7,053 nucleotides of DNA from Candidatus Woesearchaeota archaeon (GTDB lineage Archaea > Nanobdellota > Nanobdellia > Woesearchaeales > JAUUYB01): NCBI GenBank assembly GCA_030590605.1, contig JAUUYB010000052.1:1-7053 (forward strand), given 5' to 3'. Below the pieces are notes generated by a model. The model was not told the origin of the DNA. It was given only the letters and a program-made list of their open reading frames with translations, and did not search any database. Both the position numbers and the translations under genes were made by a program. Positions 1 to 3,624 of the stretch are shown here, piece by piece. How positions within the stretch are numbered: the first letter of the stretch is position 1; each line of letters starts with the position of its first letter.

Positions 1-2
1 AG

Positions 3-488
3 AGAAAGGATAGGGATATTGCATTTAGGGATGTTGCAATCGATCTTATGAAGAGTACAGAGAAACAGATCAGGAAAGAGAACAGATTTCTGAAAAAAGA
101 TTTATTTAAGATGAGCAAGGGGATCATGGATATCCGGGACAGCTACATATTGAAGCGGATTCCTGATCTTGGAAAGGGGTTTGAGGAGGTTGAGGAAGTC
201 CTCCGCATCCGTCCAGGTGATATGCTGATCATTGATGATCCTTCAGTCTTCAGCGACAAGGTAGTCAGACGGATTGAAGGTATAGTAGAGATCCTCGTCG
301 GGAGACGTCAGTTCGGTAAGAGATTCAGGGACGAGTTCAAGTTCATCACGATCGATGGTAGTGGACTGAGGATGTCACATTTCAGGTTTTTCTCTTTAGT
401 TAAGAGGAAAACATTAGACAGCAAAAAGAACAAGTCAGAGTTGATCGAGAAGATAGTAGATGATTACAGGAAGGAGAGGGTCATCTGA
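3..488 (+). CDS. C-terminal part of a DUF460/COG2433-like protein (5' partial)
   Basis: The frame is open from the left edge (no stop in the 45 bases before the first ATG at 48, and the residues encoded there look coding), so the gene most likely starts outside the window. The visible ~161 residues begin with a basic, charged helical stretch (many K/R/E, likely the end of a coiled coil). Next comes a block with the sequence RPGDMLIIDDPSVFSDKVV and a hydrophobic VEILVGRRQF strand, and the protein ends ELIEKIVDDYRKERVI. This order (coiled coil, a small alpha/beta domain with a GD-hydrophobic-DD strand, and a terminal LVDEYR-like helix) matches my memory of archaeal COG2433/DUF460 proteins, whose N-terminal half is a predicted RuvC/YqgF-type RNase H fold. 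That domain would lie upstream and is not visible, so nuclease activity cannot be judged here. The gene ends tail to tail with the NMD3-like gene, overlapping it by 8 bp. The family call is from recalled motif patterns only. Confidence 0.62.
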   Translation, partial: RKDRDIAFRDVAIDLMKSTEKQIRKENRFLKKDLFKMSKGIMDIRDSYILKRIPDLGKGFEEVEEVLRIRPGDMLIIDDPSVFSDKVVRRIEGIVEILVGRRQFGKRFRDEFKFITIDGSGLRMSHFRFFSLVKRKTLDSKKNKSELIEKIVDDYRKERVI

Positions 489-939
489 GATATGGGTCAT
501 TATAAGGGATAGTATGCTTCTTCTTGCTCTTTACGTTCTGCAGTTTTAATTTAGGACCTAGTCCGAGGACTTCCATCTCATCCCCTTTGTATGTGACTGT
601 ATCTCCTTTTTTATATGGGTGGAGCTTGAAAAGCACAGAGACCCGGTGGACTTCTTTGCTTGTCTGTCTGTTCCGTGTGAACAGTTTTGCAGATGTCTTG
701 AGTTCTCCTGGAAATGCCTTGAGCAGACGTTTTCCAAGGGACTGTATGAACTTTTGGGAGCTTACATAGTAGTCAAGACCATTTTTCATCTTGACGACCT
801 TTGCGACTGTGATATTTCCCGCTTTCTCTATTGAATTATCTACGAACCTGATGAGCTCCTCGCTCGGGTTACGCAGCTGCAAAGTCCCCTGGAAATATTG
901 TGGGCCTTCATAAAGGATTTCTTTGTCTCTTGTGGGCAT
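481..939 (-). CDS. nmd3: NMD3-family protein, short form without zinc fingers
   Basis: A 152-residue protein. Diagnostic stretches are YFQGTLQLRN (15-24), KMKNGLDYYVSSQKFIQSLG (50-69) and the block around SAKLFTRNRQTSKEVHR (83-99), which resemble the central part of archaeal NMD3 proteins. Residues 111-152 look like a small beta-barrel (GDTVTYKGDEMEVLGLG). In eukaryotes Nmd3 binds the large ribosomal subunit and acts as export adaptor; in archaea it is presumed to act in large-subunit maturation or quality control. Typical archaeal members begin with cysteine pairs of a zinc-binding region. This protein has no cysteine at all. The frame upstream of the ATG reaches a TAA about 24 nt before it, so no N-terminal extension is hidden in this frame. 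The ATG at 939 is the only good start. A GAAGGA lies only 3-4 nt upstream, while the TATA box is placed for a leaderless mRNA. It is divergent from the signal peptidase gene. Confidence 0.75.
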   Translation of the reverse strand: MPTRDKEILYEGPQYFQGTLQLRNPSEELIRFVDNSIEKAGNITVAKVVKMKNGLDYYVSSQKFIQSLGKRLLKAFPGELKTSAKLFTRNRQTSKEVHRVSVLFKLHPYKKGDTVTYKGDEMEVLGLGPKLKLQNVKSKKKHTIPYNDPYLR

Positions 940-960
940 AGTTCCTTCTAAACCGATAGA

Positions 961-970
961 TTTTTAAAAA
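961..970. promoter_or_regulatory. Palindromic bidirectional TATA box, TTTTTAAAAA
   Basis: A perfect 10-bp palindrome lies between the divergent NMD3-like and signal peptidase genes. Its centre (965.5) is 26.5 nt from the A of the signal peptidase ATG at 992 and 26.5 nt from the A of the NMD3-like ATG at 939. Archaeal TATA boxes are centred about 26-27 nt upstream of the start site, so transcription should begin at or next to each ATG. The six bases outside each end (GATAGA for the plus direction, ACAACA read on the minus strand) each match 5 of 6 positions of the BRE pattern RNWAAW. The signal peptidase gene has no Shine-Dalgarno sequence, which fits a leaderless mRNA. Positions are seen directly; promoter activity is inferred. 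Confidence 0.7.
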
Positions 971-991
971 TGTTGTGGTCTCGCAGGCTGA

Positions 992-1606
992 ATGAAGAAG
1001 ACAGGGTTCCAGAGATTGAAATACTTCATGTTTGATGATGACAGTGCCTGGAGCTGGGTCTTTGATATTCTGGTGGCGTTCATTTTGATTAAGTTTCTTG
1101 TATACCCAGGACTTGGGTTTCTCCTCGGGACAAGTCATCCGATAGTCGCTGTCGTCTCTGGGAGCATGGAGCATGACGGGTCTTTTGATGATTGGTGGAA
1201 TGAGCATGAATCATTCTACCTGAAACTTGGGATATCGAAGGATTCATTCCTTGATTATTCGTTCAGGAATGGGTTCAACACAGGCGACATAATGATACTT
1301 AAGGGAAAGTCTCCAGAAGATATCGAGATAGGAGATGTGATCGTCTATCAGGGGAAGACCGATCCGGTGATCCATCGTGTAGTGAAGAAATGGCATGAGG
1401 GAGGATATTATTATTACCAGGCAAAAGGGGACCATAATTCGATGTCTAATTTCAATGAGATCAAGATAAGAGAAGACCAGATCATAGGATACAAGGACCA
1501 TGATAAGGGAAGTGTTGCACTCTTCAGGATACCTTTCCTTGGGTATATCAAGATTGCTGCAGTATGGGTGATAAGCCCGATTTTTAGAATGATAGGAGTG
1601 ATGTAA
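992..1606 (+). CDS. Signal peptidase I, archaeal/ER type
   Basis: A 204-residue membrane serine protease that removes signal peptides from secreted proteins on the outer side of the membrane. A short charged N-terminus is followed by a transmembrane helix (about 22-47). The catalytic box SGSM has its nucleophile at Ser58. The second box, PVIHRVV, supplies His128 where bacterial enzymes have Lys; this marks the archaeal/Sec11 type. KGDHN (145-149) supplies the third conserved acidic residue, Asp147. A second hydrophobic helix (about 180-200) closes the protein. Between SGSM and the GDIMIL strand there is a ~37-residue insert rich in W, D and E (60-97), longer than in the compact methanogen enzymes. 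The start at 992 is supported by the TATA box 26.5 nt upstream; there is no Shine-Dalgarno. The end of the gene contains the ribosome binding site for TFS, so the two form an operon. Confidence 0.93.
   Translation: MKKTGFQRLKYFMFDDDSAWSWVFDILVAFILIKFLVYPGLGFLLGTSHPIVAVVSGSMEHDGSFDDWWNEHESFYLKLGISKDSFLDYSFRNGFNTGDIMILKGKSPEDIEIGDVIVYQGKTDPVIHRVVKKWHEGGYYYYQAKGDHNSMSNFNEIKIREDQIIGYKDHDKGSVALFRIPFLGYIKIAAVWVISPIFRMIGVM
1595..1602 (+). promoter_or_regulatory. Ribosome binding site of TFS, GGAGTGAT
   Basis: GGAGTGAT, close to the ideal GGAGGTGAT, sits 6 nt before the TFS ATG at 1609 and lies inside the last codons of the signal peptidase gene, whose stop (1604-1606) is 2 nt before that ATG. Translation of the two genes is therefore probably coupled. 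Confidence 0.8.
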
Positions 1607-1608
1607 AT

Positions 1609-1923
1609 ATGTTTTGTCCAAAATGTGGAGCACTGCTCCTTCCAAAGGAAGTCAATAAGAAGATGGTGATGTCCTGTTCATGTGGATATTCTGATAAGGA
1701 TACCTCTAAGGTAGCGATCAAAGAGGAAGTCAAGAAGACTGCTGACATAAGTGTTGTCCAGGAAGATGATGACGAGACTCTTCCTGAAACTGAAGCTGAG
1801 TGCCCTAAATGTAAGAATGATCGGGCGAAGTACTGGCTTATCCAGACCCGGGCGGCTGACGAACCAGAGACGAAATTCTTGAAATGCACGAAGTGCAAGC
1901 ACATCTGGAGAGATTATTCCTAG
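1609..1923 (+). CDS. tfs: Transcription factor S (TFS), RNA polymerase transcript-cleavage factor
   Basis: A 104-residue protein with two zinc ribbons. It binds archaeal RNA polymerase and stimulates cleavage of the RNA 3' end in backtracked complexes, as TFIIS does in eukaryotes. The N-terminal ribbon uses C3, C6 and a CSCGY segment (C23, C25), i.e. a CxC rather than the usual CxxC second pair. An acidic linker (about 48-64, EDDDETLPETEAE) follows. The C-terminal ribbon has C65, C68, C93 and C96. Between these pairs is the signature RAADEPET with the acidic tip D84-E85 that reaches the polymerase active site, and the protein ends with the typical WRDYS. Length and layout are those of normal TFS. 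It is second in an operon with signal peptidase, 2 nt apart, with a strong ribosome binding site. Its TAG stop shares a CTAG with the stop of the opposing HD-domain gene. Confidence 0.95.
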   Translation: MFCPKCGALLLPKEVNKKMVMSCSCGYSDKDTSKVAIKEEVKKTADISVVQEDDDETLPETEAECPKCKNDRAKYWLIQTRAADEPETKFLKCTKCKHIWRDYS

Positions 1924-2597
1924 GCAGCCTTAAGGAAGTATGTGGTGTTCTCCTGGAGTCTCTTTCCTGCTTCTGGGTTTACTAGATAGGCTATGCCCAG
2001 ATAGTTGTCCTGCATATGATGTGCTATCCTTTTCATCTTATCCTCCCTGTGGACAAAGAGGGTATAAGAATTCTGGAGGACATCCGAAAGACGGATGGCG
2101 ATCTCTTTCGGATCGAGATCGACGACATACTGGAATACTTTTTGGTACTCTTGTTCCCTTCTTTCTGGGGTCCCTTCTTTTTTTGGCTTTGTCATGCCGT
2201 ATACGAGCAGTCCGATTGAAGGTCCGAATGATTCCCTGACTTCATCAAGTTCTGCGTCGGTGTCCTCTACTGTATCGTGGAGGATCGTGGAAGAGACTGC
2301 GACAGCGAGGTTCTGTTGCGGCTTATTGTAAGGGGGAAAAGGTGAGTCGATCTTCTGTATGATGTCAGAGAAGTAGGTAAGGAGGATATCTGCAGAATCG
2401 ATTGGATGTCCGATGAATGGGGATCCATCATGCCGTGTCTGACCGCGATGGTAATAGCTTGCAAATGAGTAAGCGTCTTGGATAAGATGTTGATAAGTTG
2501 GATCTAGGAATCGGATCTTATCGAGAAGTAGAGAAAACTTATTTTGTTGATTGTTTGAGAGGCCCGTTTTTTCTAGAGCTTCCTGCGTGATGTTCAT
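1920..2597 (-). CDS. HD-domain hydrolase of the RelA/SpoT-MESH1 type
   Basis: A 225-residue protein with all residues expected of a metal-dependent (p)ppGpp 3'-pyrophosphohydrolase. These are HRGQTRHDG (50-58), then FIGHP with H64, ILHDTVEDTD (105-114) giving H107-D108 and E111-D112, and LSDVLQN (170-176) giving D172 and N176. The HDTVED.D...DEV block is strikingly like that of animal MESH1, which hydrolyses ppGpp and also NADPH. There is no synthetase, TGS or ACT domain, so it is a stand-alone hydrolase. The real substrate in an archaeon is uncertain. I chose the ATG at 2597 because AAGGGGGATGAT lies directly before it. An in-frame ATG at 2627 would lie inside the hairpin of a terminator-like structure and would encode a run of Phe from the T-tract. 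The gene follows four small minus-strand genes, separated from them by that hairpin, and no separate promoter is apparent. Confidence 0.87.
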   Translation of the reverse strand: MNITQEALEKTGLSNNQQNKFSLLLDKIRFLDPTYQHLIQDAYSFASYYHRGQTRHDGSPFIGHPIDSADILLTYFSDIIQKIDSPFPPYNKPQQNLAVAVSSTILHDTVEDTDAELDEVRESFGPSIGLLVYGMTKPKKEGTPERREQEYQKVFQYVVDLDPKEIAIRLSDVLQNSYTLFVHREDKMKRIAHHMQDNYLGIAYLVNPEAGKRLQENTTYFLKAA

Positions 2598-2609
2598 ATC
2601 ATCCCCCTT
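2598..2609 (-). promoter_or_regulatory. Ribosome binding site deciding the HD hydrolase start
   Basis: Read on the minus strand this is AAGGGGGATGAT immediately before ATG at 2597. It is the only purine-rich site near the gene start and lies 3 nt downstream of the T10 tract, beyond an A5 stretch. This favours the start at 2597 over the upstream ATG at 2627. Confidence 0.65.
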
Positions 2610-2612
2610 TTT

Positions 2613-2664
2613 AAAAAAAAAATCCATCGGCTACGAGCGTGTGCCCGTTAAGCCAGCCGATGGA
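2613..2664 (-). terminator. Hairpin plus T10 terminator or attenuator before the HD gene
   Basis: On the minus strand a perfect 10-bp inverted repeat (TCCATCGGCT at 2664-2655 pairing with AGCCGATGGA at 2632-2623) encloses a 22-nt loop and is followed at once by ten T residues (2622-2613). It begins 24 nt after the stop of the 52-residue zinc-ribbon gene. This has the form of an intrinsic terminator; archaeal polymerase stops mainly at T-runs, with hairpins as an optional aid. Because the HD gene starts only 15 nt beyond the T-run, and a TATA box placed for it would have to lie in the hairpin itself, HD expression probably depends on readthrough. The element may therefore be a conditional attenuator. 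The structure is seen; its regulatory role is inferred. Confidence 0.65.
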
Positions 2665-2688
2665 GGTGTCCAGATGTTCAATGGAGTC

Positions 2689-2847
2689 TTAGAGAAACGG
2701 ATACTCCTTGTCTAGGTGCCAATACCGTTTCATATCAAGTGACTGGTTTTCATGGAAGCACGACCTGCAGACGAAAGGATCTCCTGGCGCGCTTTTTGTT
2801 ATGCTTACACCACAAATTATACATCGAGTTCTTCCAACTATTTTCAC
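2689..2847 (-). CDS. Small four-cysteine zinc-ribbon protein (52 aa)
   Basis: A 52-residue protein read directly from the minus strand. It starts with GTG, has C9-x2-C12 (RCIICG) and C27-x2-C30 (VCRSCF), and ends in a polar tail (LDMKRYWHLDKEYPFL). Two CxxC pairs 14 residues apart form a typical zinc ribbon. The partner or function is unknown; such mini-ribbons usually bind nucleic acid or another protein. A strong AAGGAGG lies directly upstream, but only 2 nt separate GGAGG from the GTG, which is unusually tight. No other in-frame ATG, GTG or TTG follows before the first cysteine, and a GTG one codon earlier is even closer. An in-frame TAG (2878-2880, the stop of the preceding gene) bounds the frame. 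It is the last small gene before the hairpin-T10 element. The spaced cysteines make it a probable real gene; I do not recognise the family. Confidence 0.65.
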   Translation of the reverse strand: MKIVGRTRCIICGVSITKSAPGDPFVCRSCFHENQSLDMKRYWHLDKEYPFL

Positions 2848-2877
2848 CACCTCCTTGTAAAATATTTGGATTGAATC

Positions 2878-3021
2878 CTAAAGTGAGACTCTCTCTAGTC
2901 TTCCGATTACCCCCCCAAATAGGTTTTTCCATATCCTGTCATATTCTGGATGAGTGTAATCGATATTGCCTGAAATGATGTCCGAATAATCTATATATCC
3001 TAGGGTGGTTTCCAGTCCCAT
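2878..3021 (-). CDS. Small hypothetical protein (47 aa)
   Basis: A 47-residue protein read directly from the minus strand, starting MGLETTLGYIDYSDIISG and ending GGVIGRLERVSL. The first half is acidic with several Tyr and Asp; the second half (YDRIWKNLFGGVIGRL) could form an amphipathic helix. There are no cysteines and no signal peptide. A good ribosome binding site, GAGGTGA, lies 5 nt before the ATG, and its TGA is also the stop codon of the preceding 63-residue gene, so translation of the two is probably coupled. I do not recognise the protein. The support for its being a gene is the ribosome binding site, the tight packing between two zinc-ribbon genes and the protein-like composition. 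Confidence 0.65.
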   Translation of the reverse strand: MGLETTLGYIDYSDIISGNIDYTHPEYDRIWKNLFGGVIGRLERVSL

Positions 3022-3027
3022 CTTTAT

Positions 3028-3219
3028 TCACCTCTTTAATCTGAAAAGTGCGTTGCAGTTAGGACAGCTGTATAAGCCTTGATCGACTTGTTTCATCTCG
3101 AGCATGCAGGCTCCACACATCACTGGATTGTCAAGTATTATGCCTATTGTATCTAGTGCAGAATCTAGTCCGTCATTAAAGTTGTCTGGATTTATTTGAT
3201 TTAGCAGTTTTACTTCCAT
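3028..3219 (-). CDS. Small zinc-ribbon protein (63 aa)
   Basis: A 63-residue protein. The N-terminal half is acidic and helical without cysteines (MEVKLLNQINPDNFNDGLDS onwards). The C-terminal half is a zinc ribbon with C35-x2-C38 (MCGACM) and C52-x2-C55 (SCPNCN), ending FRLKR. This is the layout of many archaeal zinc-ribbon mini-proteins, which usually bind protein or nucleic acid; the partner is unknown. The ATG at 3219 is preferred because GGTGAT lies 4 nt upstream; a GTG at 3228 in the same frame overlaps that site and would add only three residues. It lies 12 nt after the 53-residue gene, and its TGA stop is embedded in the ribosome binding site of the 47-residue gene. Confidence 0.78.
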   Translation of the reverse strand: MEVKLLNQINPDNFNDGLDSALDTIGIILDNPVMCGACMLEMKQVDQGLYSCPNCNALFRLKR

Positions 3220-3231
3220 GAAAATCACCGA

Positions 3232-3393
3232 TTAGGCTGTTGATTTATCCCAACCATCCATGAATGCAGCTTCCCATCCTGAAATCTCGTCGTTCTCAAG
3301 CATATCACTTCGTGTATCTTGAGAATAGATTCCTTCTCGGATTGCTTCTTCATATTCCTCTAAGTCGAATGCGGATCTTAGCAGTTGTTTCAT
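3232..3393 (-). CDS. Small acidic hypothetical protein (53 aa)
   Basis: A 53-residue, strongly acidic protein read directly from the minus strand. It begins MKQLLRSAFDLEEYEEAIRE and ends with MLENDEISGWEAAFMDGWDK. The C-terminal ENDEIS.WEAAFM.GW pattern resembles a short motif (roughly DEIS.EEA.FM.GY) that I recall from small archaeal proteins of unknown function, so it may be a conserved family; I cannot verify this. It is probably all helical, with no cysteines and no signal peptide. GGGGGTG lies 6 nt upstream of the ATG. It is the first full gene of the minus-strand small-gene series. The TAG of a possible 18-codon leader ORF is 1 nt before its ATG. Confidence 0.72.
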   Translation of the reverse strand: MKQLLRSAFDLEEYEEAIREGIYSQDTRSDMLENDEISGWEAAFMDGWDKSTA

Positions 3394-3394
3394 A

Positions 3395-3451
3395 CTACAC
3401 ACCCCCTATACTAGGACGATTCCGAAAAATGATAGTCCGGATTTTATCCAT
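3395..3451 (-). CDS. Possible 18-codon leader ORF (MDKIRTIIFRNRPSIGGV)
   Basis: An ATG at 3451 begins a short basic/hydrophobic peptide that stops at TAG (3397-3395), 1 nt before the ATG of the 53-residue gene. The ribosome binding site of that gene lies inside this ORF. The ATG is 28.5 nt from the centre of the TTATATAA promoter element, so an mRNA starting near 3453 would have this ATG almost at its 5' end and could be read as leaderless. Its spacing fits a coupled upstream ORF, but a chance ORF in a 5' leader is quite possible. No peptide evidence exists in the sequence itself. Confidence 0.27.
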   Translation of the reverse strand: MDKIRTIIFRNRPSIGGV

Positions 3452-3473
3452 ACTCTCTATATAATATGTTAGA

Positions 3474-3489
3474 TTTTATATAATTTTTC
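3474..3489 (-). promoter_or_regulatory. BRE/TATA promoter of the minus-strand small-gene operon
   Basis: On the minus strand, GAAAAA (a full match to the BRE pattern RNWAAW) is followed directly by TTATATAAAA, a good archaeal TATA box. Start of transcription would fall near 3453, giving a leader of about 60 nt before the 53-residue gene. Several other AT-rich tracts nearby could also serve, so the exact box is a choice among candidates. Confidence 0.5.
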
Positions 3490-3611
3490 CTTATATATTA
3501 TAAATTATATATAAATTATATAATTAATTGAATATTATAAATAATCGAAATATTTATATAGATAACCCACTTTTTATATGCTTCTAACTATTAATTACAA
3601 ATTATATAATT
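3476..3611. repeat. AT-rich intergenic region with repeated TTATATAA palindromes
   Basis: The palindromic octamer TTATATAA occurs at 3476-3483, 3516-3523 and 3602-3609. The latter two are each part of the identical 12-bp palindrome AATTATATAATT (3514-3525 and 3600-3611). The first overlaps the promoter of the minus-strand operon; the last lies just before the ribosome binding site of the PhoU-like gene. They could be operator sites for a dimeric regulator acting on both divergent genes. However, this stretch is nearly pure A+T, some copies may simply be TATA boxes, and another TTATATAA occurs inside the PhoU-like coding region (4203-4210). Confidence 0.4.
3545..3560 (+). promoter_or_regulatory. 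BRE/TATA promoter of the PhoU-like gene
   Basis: TCGAAA followed by TATTTATATA is a textbook archaeal BRE plus TATA arrangement. A start site about 26 nt after the box centre would be near 3583, giving a ~42-nt leader that contains the AATTATATAATT palindrome and the ribosome binding site. A weaker alternative box, TTTTTATATG, lies at 3571-3580. Confidence 0.6.
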
Positions 3612-3624
3612 TGGGGTGGATGAA

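Noticed and set aside
908..1207. 99-codon minus-strand frame across the signal peptidase start
   Set aside because: It is antisense to well-recognised signal peptidase and overlaps the NMD3-like gene and the shared promoter; no motifs were seen.
2598..2627. Upstream in-frame ATG at 2627 as start of the HD hydrolase
   Set aside because: It lies in the right arm of the hairpin and would translate the T-tract as Phe residues; a good ribosome binding site sits directly before the later ATG at 2597.
2868..2878. GGATTGAATCC palindrome, at first resembling a tRNA T-arm
   Set aside because: It is a short inverted repeat with a 1-nt centre just before a stop codon; no cloverleaf fits, and the surrounding frames are coding.
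2750..2932. 60-codon minus-strand frame spanning the end of the 47-residue gene and the 52-residue gene
   Set aside because: It overlaps both better-supported genes in another frame, has no convincing ribosome binding site, and its composition (low-complexity GGG, KKRARR) is not protein-like compared with the two zinc-operon genes.
3480..3560. AT-rich tract as a possible replication origin
   Set aside because: No origin recognition boxes with the usual G-rich element and no cdc6/orc1 gene nearby; promoters explain the AT-richness adequately.
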